From: an uncultured Bacteroidota bacterium
GTDB taxonomy: Bacteria > Bacteroidota > Bacteroidia > Flavobacteriales > Flavobacteriaceae
Reading direction: 5' to 3'
DNA length: 64,000 nt
Assembly: GCA_902614065.1 (NCBI GenBank)
Contig: CACMJT010000003.1
Span: forward strand, 62,001-126,000
Shown: piece after piece, positions 14,922 to 24,124 of the stretch
Numbering within the stretch: position 1 is the first letter of the stretch
Layout of the letters: each line of letters begins with the position of its first letter
The notes under the pieces: generated by a model
Databases searched by the model: none
What the model was told of the DNA's origin: nothing
The model's input: the letters and a program-made list of their open reading frames with translations, nothing else
Program-made: the position numbers and the translations under genes

Positions 14922-17900
14922 ATGTTCTTTAATATTTTTAAAAATGAAATTAGTTATTGGTTAGACAGACCTGCTTTTTATGTTTATTCATTGATATTTT
15001 TGTTCATTGCCGTAATGACTTCAGGCTCTGCAGCTGGTTTATTTGATTCGGTTACAGTCACTGTGGGCTCATCAAGAATTGTAAACTCTCCATTCGCACT
15101 TTCTGGACTCTTTGCTGGCCTAAGTAGTTTGGTGATCTTTTTATATCCCTCAATAATTGGAGTATCTGTCTACAGAGACTTTAAAAGCGAAATGCATACA
15201 ATTTTATATTCCTATCCTTTTACAAAACTCGAGTATTTACTTGCAAAATTTTTCAGTGGAATATTTATTGTTCACATTATCGTATTATTAATTGGAATAG
15301 GGATTGCTCTTGGATTTAATTTGCCTGGTACAAATCCAGATCTTTTGACAGACTTTGATATCAAACCCTATTTTGATGCATATATAATATATGTCTTGCC
15401 CAACATGTTATTTACAGGAGCGATTGTTTTTGGCATAGTTACATTCACACGTAATATTTCAGCTGGATTTATATTTGTCATTGTTATTTTAATCTTACAA
15501 GGCTTTCTTGTAAGCTTTGGTCAAGAGCAAGAAAATAGGTTAGTTGCTGCTCTTCTAGACCCATTCGGCGACATGGCCCTAGATTACTATACAAGATATT
15601 GGACAGTTGCAGAACAAAATGAATTGTACATACCCATAAAGGGAGTATTTATTTATAATAGACTAATATGGTTAACAATTGGACTTGCTGTTTTTATTTC
15701 CATATACAAACTTTTTGCTTTTAGCCAAAACGCATTCACATTTTCATTTAGAAAGAAAGATTCAGTCAGGTTTACGAAATCAAATTTTGGAGGAATTACC
15801 AAAATTGATCTTCCAAAAATTAATTTAAGTTTTTCTGCTAAAACAAAGTTCAATTTATTATGGCGTCTTTCAAGCATTGACTTTTTATACATTATAAAGA
15901 GTTGGCCTTTTATTTCAATAGTAATTGTTGGCTTGCTTTTAAACTTAGTTGGCCTATTTGAATTGGGAAACATTTTTGGTACCGCAACATTGCCAAGGAC
16001 GTGGAGAATGTTAGAGGCAGGAGCACCATTTACACTGGCGATCAACATTTGTACTTTTTTATATGCGGGTTTATTAATTCATCGCTCTAGAATATCTAAT
16101 GTTAACCAATTAATTGATACCACACCAACTCCAAATTGGATTTTACTGGGCTCGAAGTTTTTGGCCATAGTTAAAATGCAGATTGTGTTATTGTCTCTCA
16201 TCATGATCACGGGAATTATTTTTCAGATTTATAAAGGATACTACGACTTTCAGATTGGACTGTACGTATATGAGTTAATTGTTCTGAACCTTATATATTA
16301 TGTCATTTGGGCACTGTTGTCCTTTTTTGTACAGACCTTAATACCCAACCCTTACTTAGGGCTTTTTGTAATGATTGTTCTATTGATTGGTATCCCGCTT
16401 ACAAGCATTGCAGGGATTGAACAATCAATATTTAAATACAATCAAGGTCCAGGTTTTTCTTATTCAGATATGAATGGTTATGGTTCAGGTTTGGAAAACT
16501 ATTTTGTTTATAAAATTTATTGGTTATGTCTGGGAATAGTGTTTTATATACTTACCATTTTATTTTACAATCGTGGAATATCTAATGGTTTAAAAGAAAA
16601 ATTTAAAATTGCCAGATCAAGATTCAATGGCAAAAATCCGTTTTTCTTATCACTTTTTACATTGTTATTTTTTTCAATTGGGGGATACATCTATTATGTT
16701 AATAACATTTTAAATGTCAGAAAATCAGCTAAAGAGAGAGAAATTGAAACAGTAGAGTGGGAAAAAAAATATAAAAAATTTGAGAGTTACAGTCAACCAA
16801 GAATTGTTTCTGTTAACGTGAATGTTGATCTTTTTCCAAAGTCTAGAAATGTAAGTGCATCCGGCCAATACGTTATGGTTAATAAAACAAAGGATGTAAT
16901 TGACAGCATATTTTTAAATCATAATCGTGGTATTAGCACTTTTGAGTTTAGCAAAGAAAATACTCTTGTTCTTGAGGATACAATTTATCATTTTGATATA
17001 TACAAGTTAAAAGAACCATTAATACCTGGAGATTCATTAAACTTAAACTTTACGGTTAAAAACCAGCCAAATACATTTTTAAGAAATAATTCACCAGTCT
17101 TATACAACGGAACGTTTGTTAATAATTTCACACTCTTCCCTTCACTTGGATACAGTGGGGGAGAATTAAGAGACGATAAAACAAGGGAAAAGTATGGTCT
17201 TCCACCAAATAAATTAAAACCACATCCTTCTGATTCTACAGCATTAGGAAATACATATATTTCAAAAGATTCTGACTGGATCGATTTTGAAGCAGTTGTA
17301 AGTACATCAAAAGAGCAAATTGCGATCGCTCCGGGCTATTTACAAAAAGAGTGGATTGAGGATGACAGGAGATATTTCCACTACAAAATGGATAGCAAAA
17401 TCTTAAATTTTTATGCATTTAATTCTGCTGACTATAAAGTGGCAAGAGACAAATGGAAAGATGTTAATCTTGAAATTTATCATCATAAAGGGCATGAGTA
17501 CAATTTAGATAGAATGATGAAAGGTATGAAAGCTGCCTTACAGTATTGTTCAGAAAATTTTAGTCCTTATCAACATAAACAAGCTAGAATTATTGAATTT
17601 CCAAGAACATCCGGAACATTTGCTCAGTCTTTCCCTAATACGATTCCTTTCTCTGAAACATTTGGTTTCATTGCTGATGTAGATGATTCTGACGAAGGTG
17701 GAAATGACTTTGCATTTGTTGTTACAGCACACGAGATAGCACACCAATGGTGGGCCCATCAAGTTATAGGGGCTGACGTTCTTGGCGCTACTATGCTTTC
17801 TGAAAGCCTTTCGGAATATGTTGCTCTAAAAGTCATAGAACAAGTAAATGGAAAAAATAAGATGAGGAAGTTTTTAAAAAGATCCCTAGATACGTATTTG

Positions 17901-18563
17901 ACACAAAGAACTTTTGAAACTAAAAGAGAAAATGCTTTAATGTATAATGATGGACAAGGCTATATTCACTATCAAAAAGGTTCACTTATCTTTTATGCAC
18001 TCAGTGATTATATTGGAGAAAAAGTTTTAAATGAAACGCTTTCAAAATATGTAGACAAAGTTGCATTCCAATCACCGCCCTACACGACATCAATTGAATT
18101 GGTTGATGATCTGAGAGAAGTGATTCCTGACTCTCTCAATTATGTAATCAAAGATATGTTTGAAACAATCACTTTATATGAAAACAGAATCTTAAAAGCA
18201 GAATCTAAAGAACTAGAAAGCGGAAAATATCAAGTCGATTTGGAGTTCAGGGTCAGTAAGTATAGAAACGATGAAAAAGGAAAAATGTTTTATGGAGATG
18301 AAGAAAGAGACTCTATTTTCTACAAGTCTGATGATATGAGAAAACCAGAGTATTCAGTATTCTTAGAAGACTATATTGATGTGGGTGTCTTTGGAGATGA
18401 TGATGATAATGAACTTTATTTAAAGAAACATAAAATTACATCCATTAATAATAAGCTCTCAATTATTTTGGACGAGAAGCCAGTTGAAGTTGGCATCGAT
18501 CCATATAATAAATTGATTGATACGAATTCGGATGATAATAGAAAGAAAGTAGAATCACTTTAA
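14922..18563 (+). CDS. ABC permease fused to M1-family aminopeptidase
   Basis: A 1213-residue inner-membrane fusion. Roughly the first 590 residues hold two sets of six or so hydrophobic helices, with soluble loops, as in ABC-2-type permeases. The rest faces the periplasm and ends in an M1 (gluzincin) peptidase: H937-E-I-A-H941 with QWW behind it, and a second zinc-ligand glutamate in MLSESLSEY (E961). The architecture ABC permease/M1 aminopeptidase is known in Bacteroidota but its substrate is not. Together with the preceding ATPase it would form a complete transporter. The SDR gene begins one base after its stop. Confidence 0.9.
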   Translation: MFFNIFKNEISYWLDRPAFYVYSLIFLFIAVMTSGSAAGLFDSVTVTVGSSRIVNSPFALSGLFAGLSSLVIFLYPSIIGVSVYRDFKSEMHTILYSYPFTKLEYLLAKFFSGIFIVHIIVLLIGIGIALGFNLPGTNPDLLTDFDIKPYFDAYIIYVLPNMLFTGAIVFGIVTFTRNISAGFIFVIVILILQGFLVSFGQEQENRLVAALLDPFGDMALDYYTRYWTVAEQNELYIPIKGVFIYNRLIWLTIGLAVFISIYKLFAFSQNAFTFSFRKKDSVRFTKSNFGGITKIDLPKINLSFSAKTKFNLLWRLSSIDFLYIIKSWPFISIVIVGLLLNLVGLFELGNIFGTATLPRTWRMLEAGAPFTLAINICTFLYAGLLIHRSRISNVNQLIDTTPTPNWILLGSKFLAIVKMQIVLLSLIMITGIIFQIYKGYYDFQIGLYVYELIVLNLIYYVIWALLSFFVQTLIPNPYLGLFVMIVLLIGIPLTSIAGIEQSIFKYNQGPGFSYSDMNGYGSGLENYFVYKIYWLCLGIVFYILTILFYNRGISNGLKEKFKIARSRFNGKNPFFLSLFTLLFFSIGGYIYYVNNILNVRKSAKEREIETVEWEKKYKKFESYSQPRIVSVNVNVDLFPKSRNVSASGQYVMVNKTKDVIDSIFLNHNRGISTFEFSKENTLVLEDTIYHFDIYKLKEPLIPGDSLNLNFTVKNQPNTFLRNNSPVLYNGTFVNNFTLFPSLGYSGGELRDDKTREKYGLPPNKLKPHPSDSTALGNTYISKDSDWIDFEAVVSTSKEQIAIAPGYLQKEWIEDDRRYFHYKMDSKILNFYAFNSADYKVARDKWKDVNLEIYHHKGHEYNLDRMMKGMKAALQYCSENFSPYQHKQARIIEFPRTSGTFAQSFPNTIPFSETFGFIADVDDSDEGGNDFAFVVTAHEIAHQWWAHQVIGADVLGATMLSESLSEYVALKVIEQVNGKNKMRKFLKRSLDTYLTQRTFETKRENALMYNDGQGYIHYQKGSLIFYALSDYIGEKVLNETLSKYVDKVAFQSPPYTTSIELVDDLREVIPDSLNYVIKDMFETITLYENRILKAESKELESGKYQVDLEFRVSKYRNDEKGKMFYGDEERDSIFYKSDDMRKPEYSVFLEDYIDVGVFGDDDDNELYLKKHKITSINNKLSIILDEKPVEVGIDPYNKLIDTNSDDNRKKVESL

Positions 18564-18564
18564 A

Positions 18565-19359
18565 ATGTCAAATAATTATGCACTTATAACAGGAGCCAGT
18601 TCTGGAATTGGATTGGAAATTGCAAAGTGTCTTGCTGAAAAAAAATATAATGTAATTCTGACGGCAAGAAGTGAAAAAAAACTAATTCAATTTTCATCTG
18701 AAATATCTCAAAATTATGGAGTTAAATCAGATTATATTAAATGTGACTTAAGTGAAATTGATGCGCCCAAAATACTTTATGATTTTTGTGAATCAAATCA
18801 TTATCAAATTGATGTCCTCATTAACAATGCAGGTTATGCATTGCCAGATTTGTTTCATATTTCCCCCATGGAAGATGAGGAGAAGTTTCTCAGGGTACTG
18901 TCAACATCTGTTATCGCATTAACTAAAATATTTTTACCTAAAATGATGAAAAACGGTCATGGAAATATAATGATTGTTTCCTCAGTAGCTGCCTATGCTC
19001 CTCCATCATCAATTCAGTCATTGTACGGTCCAGTAAAAACATTTATGAATAGATTCAGTGAATCTTTAAATGCTGTATATAATAAGCACAAAATATATTC
19101 TACTGCTTTGTGTCCGGGTTACACTGTAACAAACTTTCACACAGCGAGTGGTGTTCAAAATGAGATGGATAATGTACCAGACTTTTTAAAAAAATCTGCA
19201 AGAAGAATTGCTATCGAGGGAGTTGAAGGCATGCTAAATAATAAAAAAGTTGTGGTACCAACTAAAACTTGGAAGTTTATTGTTTTTCTCTTAAAAATTG
19301 TTCCTAAAAAGGTATTTGATTTTTTAAGTTCTTTTCTAGCACCGGGGAGGTATGAGTAA
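18565..19359 (+). CDS. short-chain dehydrogenase/reductase
   Basis: A 264-residue classical SDR. The cofactor motif GASSGIG (residues 10-16) and TARSEKKL suggest NADP(H) preference, since an Arg follows strand 2. NNAG is present in the middle, the catalytic Ser lies in IVSSVAAY and the Tyr/Lys pair in Y154GPVK158. The YGPVK and PGYTVTNFH features are typical of the DltE/YqjQ-like subgroup acting on unknown alcohols or ketones. It is translated right after the ABC permease and overlaps the microprotein that follows. Confidence 0.9.
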   Translation: MSNNYALITGASSGIGLEIAKCLAEKKYNVILTARSEKKLIQFSSEISQNYGVKSDYIKCDLSEIDAPKILYDFCESNHYQIDVLINNAGYALPDLFHISPMEDEEKFLRVLSTSVIALTKIFLPKMMKNGHGNIMIVSSVAAYAPPSSIQSLYGPVKTFMNRFSESLNAVYNKHKIYSTALCPGYTVTNFHTASGVQNEMDNVPDFLKKSARRIAIEGVEGMLNNKKVVVPTKTWKFIVFLLKIVPKKVFDFLSSFLAPGRYE

Positions 19360-19468
19360 AAAGCCTGTTGCATTAATGTGCTTAGTTATTTTTATTTTAT
19401 ACGTTTGGGCAGAGCTTGGAGTTGGAATTTTTTTCAAAATTTTTGGGGTGGTAATTAATTTTTTTTAA
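19352..19468 (+). CDS. 38-residue single-span membrane microprotein
   Basis: The ATG at 19352 overlaps the SDR stop by eight bases and is preceded by GGGGAGG, a rare clear Shine-Dalgarno-like run in this window. The frame has a basic N-terminus, a membrane segment (residues 6-28, including YVWAELGVGIFF) and a short tail. Tryptophan and glutamate inside the span make chance less likely. No family recognised. Confidence 0.45.
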   Translation: MSKKPVALMCLVIFILYVWAELGVGIFFKIFGVVINFF

Positions 19469-19478
19469 ATTAAAATTG

Positions 19479-20003
19479 ATGAAAGAGTTTAAGTCTATTG
19501 GAATAAATTTAGATATGCTTGCTGGGCTGCTAATTCTTATGTTGCCCTTATACATAGATGCTGTTCAGGATTTCTTCATCATAAATCTATATATTATTAT
19601 TCCATGTACAATTTTATATGCTCTATGTTGCATTACAACCGTTCGGGTTAATAGAGAGGGAATAAAAAAGGAATTATATCTAGCTCCCATTACACTAAAA
19701 AAAAAGACATGGAGAGAAATTAAACATTACGCTCATGTAACTGAAAAATGGAGTGGACAATACGGAACACAAAAAATTGAAGTTTTATGGTTCATAGATT
19801 TTAATGACAAAGTTTGCTTAAGAATACAAAAAAAAACCAGGAAGAACTTAGATAAAATCATGGAAGCTATTGATAAGTTCGAAGACAAGTACGAGATTAA
19901 GTTAGAAATTAAAGATCCATATTTAATGGCATATGGATACAGTAAGGTTAAGTATCCTACTAAAAAATCGGAGGAGGTTAAAAAAAATGATAAGCCAGAA
20001 TAA
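19479..20003 (+). CDS. membrane-anchored PH-like protein, unknown
   Basis: A 174-residue protein with two N-terminal helices (about 12-30 and 35-54) and a cytoplasmic domain whose strands (TTVRVNREGIKKEL, WREIKHYAHV, IEVLWFIDFND, VCLRIQ) and C-terminal helix with LDKIMEAIDKFEDKY resemble bacterial PH/YdbT-like domains. The tail is Lys/Glu-rich. ATG at 19479 preferred to TTG at 19476. No specific function. Confidence 0.5.
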   Translation: MKEFKSIGINLDMLAGLLILMLPLYIDAVQDFFIINLYIIIPCTILYALCCITTVRVNREGIKKELYLAPITLKKKTWREIKHYAHVTEKWSGQYGTQKIEVLWFIDFNDKVCLRIQKKTRKNLDKIMEAIDKFEDKYEIKLEIKDPYLMAYGYSKVKYPTKKSEEVKKNDKPE

Positions 20004-20021
20004 TTATTATAAATTTGAATC

Positions 20022-20507
20022 ATGAAGCACATTTTTAATTTTAAGTTTGGATTCTTTTTTTTTGTTGGAATTGTTTTGGGAATGTTATATGTCCTGATTT
20101 CAGATTCAAATAAAGTTTCAGAGTCTGACGTAAAAGAAAAATTAGACGAAATTTTTCAAATTGTTGATAACGATGTAGATCGTTTTGGTGAAATTGTGAC
20201 TGATGATTTTTTCATTTTCGAAAACAGTAAAAGGTACAACGCAGAAGAATTTATCGATTTTGTAAAATCATTTGATATAATAGAATCTAAAAGAGAATTT
20301 AAAAATATAGAAATCGATACTGATTTTAATTCTGCGCATGTAAGCTTAGAACATCATGGGGAGTTCGACATAAACACACCAGATGGAAAAGTCAGATTGA
20401 TTTTTGATTGGCTTGAAAGTACTTACCTTATTGAAAAAAATGATGAATTAAAATTTAAGTTCTATTTTTCTGAAGCGATTTTTGATACAATAGTACCAAT
20501 TAATTAG
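20022..20507 (+). CDS. NTF2-like protein with N-terminal membrane anchor
   Basis: A 161-residue protein with one N-terminal hydrophobic segment (about 8-27), then an NTF2/SnoaL-like domain: helix with VKEKLDEIFQIVDNDV, FGEIVTDDFFIFEN, helix EEFIDFVKSF and a mixed sheet. It resembles the lipoprotein at 5153 only in fold. The stop overlaps the convergent fusion gene by four bases. Function unknown. Confidence 0.55.
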   Translation: MKHIFNFKFGFFFFVGIVLGMLYVLISDSNKVSESDVKEKLDEIFQIVDNDVDRFGEIVTDDFFIFENSKRYNAEEFIDFVKSFDIIESKREFKNIEIDTDFNSAHVSLEHHGEFDINTPDGKVRLIFDWLESTYLIEKNDELKFKFYFSEAIFDTIVPIN

Positions 20508-21892
20508 TCTATCTTTTTTAATAATTTTTTTAATTTTTTAATAATTACCTGATAGCCTTTATTGTTAAGATGGAGTCCATCCTGTAAATAAAAATTAGAG
20601 TTTATTTTATTTCCACTCATCAACTCATTATAAAAATCTAGCTGAATTAAATTTTTATTATTCTTGCTTTCTAATTCAATTAGATTATTAATTTCTTCTA
20701 TTTTTTCAATATCCTTTATTCTTTCAAACGATGGTTTTATTGAAAGATTCACAATTAGGGTACTTGGGAATTTTTTATTTACTTTTTTAAAAAAATCAAT
20801 AATTTTTAGAGAAATTTTTTTTGCACTATAACCCAAAGTGAGGTCATTTCCACCAAGATATGTAATGATATATTTAGGATTCAAGCTTTTAAATAAATTT
20901 TCAAAATTTTTCTTTAAATCCTTAATTAACGCACCACCAAAACCTAGATTAATTGAATTAAAACCTGAAAAATCAGACTCTATATTTTCCCAAAGCCTTA
21001 TTGTTGAACTGCCATAAAAAACAAGTTGATTTGCAATTTCTTTTTTTTGAATAATTAATTTTTTTAAATCTTTCAACTCTGCTTCAAAATTTAAATCCTC
21101 TGAAATTAAATTTTTAACCCAAGTTTTGTATTGTTTGTTATAATCTTTAACAAACTCCACTAGCCTTGGATCATCATCTTCATAAATTCCATAATCACTC
21201 ATCTTAAATGGTTTCATTATCTCACATTTATAAGTACTCTGTGAAAGAAGTTTGTCAAAATTTGCCATGACAATGGGAACTATTTTTGGTTGATTTTTAA
21301 GTTTTGTTGCTAATTTAAAAACACCAATTTTGAAGTCTCCTGGTGATTCTTCAGTTCTTCTTGAAAAACCTTCTGGACTAACAACTAGCCCATTTCCTTT
21401 TTTTAGATCATCCAAGGATTCACGATAGAAATTTTTATTGAAAGTTTTTATTTGACTATAGTTTATGTTAGGTGGAATAAAGTTTTGAGCAAATACCCTT
21501 ATATAATTGAATTTTTCGTAGTATTTGAAGTGATTTTTTTCTTCTTCTAATGAGCACCTAACAACCCTATTTCCAGGATTTTTGTAGTATTTCTCTAAAA
21601 TAATACTACTAATAAAATGGCTATCAAGGGTGATTTGGAAATCATCAAATACTGAATAATTTTGGTGATTATTAAGGTGATTATATATAAATATAGAGTT
21701 GCTTTCATGAGGCAGGTTTTCTGTTCCTTTCAAAATAAATTTTATGTTTGATAAAATTTTTGAAAACTCTTGTGCGCAAAGTTTTCTGTTTTCTAAAAAA
21801 TTAGAATTTTCTGGTAGATTAATTATGGTTTTATAAAGCTTTCTTAATTGGTCATTAAGATTTTGGTCAACTAATTTTTTTTTTGAACTCAA
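20504..21892 (-). CDS. acyltransferase-SGNH/GDSL hydrolase fusion
   Basis: A 462-residue cytosolic-looking protein with no signal peptide. Residues 50-265 resemble PlsC-type acyltransferases: N71-H72 in the motif I position, but reading NHLNNHQNY without the canonical HX4D, and a strong motif III at 172-179 (SPEGFSRR) followed by KIVPIVMAN. Residues 290-460 form an SGNH hydrolase: block I YGSSTIRLW (Ser295/296), Gly near 319, block III GGND (347-350) and block V D438-GL-H441. It overlaps otsAB by four bases, which suggests that acyl transfer and ester hydrolysis act on a trehalose-linked product. This is an inference; another lipid is possible. Confidence 0.8.
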   Translation of the reverse strand: MSSKKKLVDQNLNDQLRKLYKTIINLPENSNFLENRKLCAQEFSKILSNIKFILKGTENLPHESNSIFIYNHLNNHQNYSVFDDFQITLDSHFISSIILEKYYKNPGNRVVRCSLEEEKNHFKYYEKFNYIRVFAQNFIPPNINYSQIKTFNKNFYRESLDDLKKGNGLVVSPEGFSRRTEESPGDFKIGVFKLATKLKNQPKIVPIVMANFDKLLSQSTYKCEIMKPFKMSDYGIYEDDDPRLVEFVKDYNKQYKTWVKNLISEDLNFEAELKDLKKLIIQKKEIANQLVFYGSSTIRLWENIESDFSGFNSINLGFGGALIKDLKKNFENLFKSLNPKYIITYLGGNDLTLGYSAKKISLKIIDFFKKVNKKFPSTLIVNLSIKPSFERIKDIEKIEEINNLIELESKNNKNLIQLDFYNELMSGNKINSNFYLQDGLHLNNKGYQVIIKKLKKLLKKID

Positions 21893-24090
21893 CTAATTTT
21901 TTTTAATAAATTAATCATCTCATTAGGAGATTCAAGAAAATATTTTGCCCTAGTAGCTTTTCTTCCTACTTTAATTGAAAATGCTTTTTCTGGAAGATTG
22001 ACAAACATATTTTCATCTGAAATATCATCACCAGCACACAAAACAAAATCATATTCATCTTCATTTAGAATAGAATTGACAGCACTACCTTTATTAATAT
22101 TAACATTTGTAATCTCAATTGCTTTATCCCCATCCATCATGATAAGGTTTTCTGATATTAAACTATTAATCACAGTCTTAAGTTCAACAACTCTGTCATT
22201 GGCAAGTTCTGGATCAGTTTTTCTGTAGTGCCACACTATACAGTTGGATTTCTCTTCAGTAAACGTACCAGGGGTTCTGTCTGTAAAATCTTGAAATATT
22301 GGAAGAAAGTTTTGTTTCCAGTTCGTGTCTTTCTGTATTTTTTCAATCCACTTTTTATTGATTTTTTTATGAAAATGTCCATGTTCGGCAAAGAGAGTAA
22401 TGTTTAATTTTGAAAACCATTTATCTAAAAACTGTTTGTCTCTCCCACTGACAATAACTAATCTAGTATTATTTTTTTCTGCTAATGTCTTCAATAAATT
22501 TAGTATTTCAACGCTTGGGGTTGCAGCCTCTGGCTTGTGATGAAAATCAACCAAAGTCCCATCATAATCAAACAATAATAGTCTTTTCTTTGCTTTACTA
22601 AATTCATCCTGTATAGTTTTGATGAGACCATTTTTAATTTTTATTGTAGAAGGATCTTTTTTCTCGATTGACTTATTTTTCAGAGTTTTAAAGAATGCAT
22701 TTGCCCAATATTTTACTGTATACCTACTAAGCCTTTTTTGCATCGTCTGATTCCTCCTAACTTGTTCATCAATGGGCATTTTTATTGCCTTTAGTATGCT
22801 ATTTGCCATTGAGTCTAAATCAAAAGGATTAACAGTAATGGCCTCAAAAAGTTCTTTTGAAGCTCCAGCCATTTCACTAAGAATTAATACTCCATCTGAA
22901 TCAACTCTTGTTGCTACAAATTCTTTTGCAACTAAATTCATCCCGTCCCTAACTGGTGTGATCATCGCTATGTCAGAAATCATATATAAATCAATTAAAT
23001 CATCAAAATCCATTTGTCTGTAATAGTACCATATTGGAGTCCAATTAACAGTTGCAAATTTTCCATTTATTCTCCCAACAAATTCGTCTGTTTCTTTTTT
23101 TAATTTTTTATACTCTGGAACATTAGATCTCGATGGAACACTTAACATAACAAGTCTTACTTTTTCTAAATACTCAGGGTTTTTTTCTAAAAAAAGTTCG
23201 AATGCCCTCATACGATTAATCACACCTTTGGTATAGTCAAGCCTATCGATCGAAAGAATTAGTTTGCTATCATCTGTAGATTTTTTATGTAAGTTCAATT
23301 GAATTTTTAGTTCAGATTGTTGTGATTTTTTTTGTTGTTTATGAAGGTTGGCAGCTTTATTAAATCTATCATAATCAATTCCCATAGGAAACGTATTTAC
23401 AACAACTTCTCTTGATCCTAAATTCACTCTATTAAAATCTACATCATATCTTAAAATTCTTTTTACAGAACTTAAGAAGTGTCTCTGATAATCAAACGTA
23501 TGAAATCCCACTAAATCAGCACCTAATATGCCTTCCAAAAGATCATTTCGCCAAGGAAAAATTCTAAAAATTTCAAATGAAGGAAATGGAATATGAAGAA
23601 AAAAACCAATTGTTAAATCTGGTCTTGATTCTTTAATCATTTTAGGTAATAGTAATAACTGATAATCATGAACCCAAACTGTTCCATTTGTAGCTGCGTG
23701 CTTAATTACTTCATCGCAAAACTTTTGATTTACTTTGACATATGATTTCCAATCATTTTCATTGAACTTTGCATATTCAATGAAGTAATGAAAAAGTGGC
23801 CAAATGCACTTATTTGATAATCCGTAGTAAAATTTTTCAATTTCTTTAGTAGTTAATCTAACTTCTTTAAGATTCAATTTATTTAAGGAATTATTTATTT
23901 CAGCCCTGTTTTTTTTATTTAAATCATTATCGGAAAGCCCTGACCATCCTATCCAAAGTGAATCGGTTTTTTGATGAATTGATTTTAACCCTGTTGCTAA
24001 ACCCCCACTTGATGATTGAAATAGAAAAGATTTTTCTAATTTCGTTACATTAACGGGCAATCTGTTAGAAACAATTATATTTTTCCTCAT
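21889..24090 (-). CDS. otsA-otsB: bifunctional trehalose-6-phosphate synthase/phosphatase
   Basis: A 733-residue fusion. The N-terminal two thirds are GT20 trehalose-6-phosphate synthase using UDP- or ADP/GDP-glucose and glucose-6-phosphate: SNRLPVNV, SSSGGLATGL, HDYQLLLLP, HIPFPSFEIF, DRLDYTKGV and VRDGMNLVAKEF are all present. The C-terminal part is a HAD-type trehalose-6-phosphate phosphatase with the nucleophile motif D508-YDGT and GDDISDENMF near the end. Both reactions thus appear in one chain giving trehalose. It is divergent from the GH15 gene and overlaps the acyltransferase fusion. Confidence 0.95.
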   Translation of the reverse strand: MRKNIIVSNRLPVNVTKLEKSFLFQSSSGGLATGLKSIHQKTDSLWIGWSGLSDNDLNKKNRAEINNSLNKLNLKEVRLTTKEIEKFYYGLSNKCIWPLFHYFIEYAKFNENDWKSYVKVNQKFCDEVIKHAATNGTVWVHDYQLLLLPKMIKESRPDLTIGFFLHIPFPSFEIFRIFPWRNDLLEGILGADLVGFHTFDYQRHFLSSVKRILRYDVDFNRVNLGSREVVVNTFPMGIDYDRFNKAANLHKQQKKSQQSELKIQLNLHKKSTDDSKLILSIDRLDYTKGVINRMRAFELFLEKNPEYLEKVRLVMLSVPSRSNVPEYKKLKKETDEFVGRINGKFATVNWTPIWYYYRQMDFDDLIDLYMISDIAMITPVRDGMNLVAKEFVATRVDSDGVLILSEMAGASKELFEAITVNPFDLDSMANSILKAIKMPIDEQVRRNQTMQKRLSRYTVKYWANAFFKTLKNKSIEKKDPSTIKIKNGLIKTIQDEFSKAKKRLLLFDYDGTLVDFHHKPEAATPSVEILNLLKTLAEKNNTRLVIVSGRDKQFLDKWFSKLNITLFAEHGHFHKKINKKWIEKIQKDTNWKQNFLPIFQDFTDRTPGTFTEEKSNCIVWHYRKTDPELANDRVVELKTVINSLISENLIMMDGDKAIEITNVNINKGSAVNSILNEDEYDFVLCAGDDISDENMFVNLPEKAFSIKVGRKATRAKYFLESPNEMINLLKKIS

Positions 24091-24124
24091 AATTCCAGTG
24101 CGAATTTATACAAAATGAAAAATA

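Noticed and set aside
15653..16048. Minus-strand open frame of about 131 codons opposite the ABC permease
   Set aside because: It is fully within a gene with clear membrane and peptidase features; composition looks like a shadow frame.
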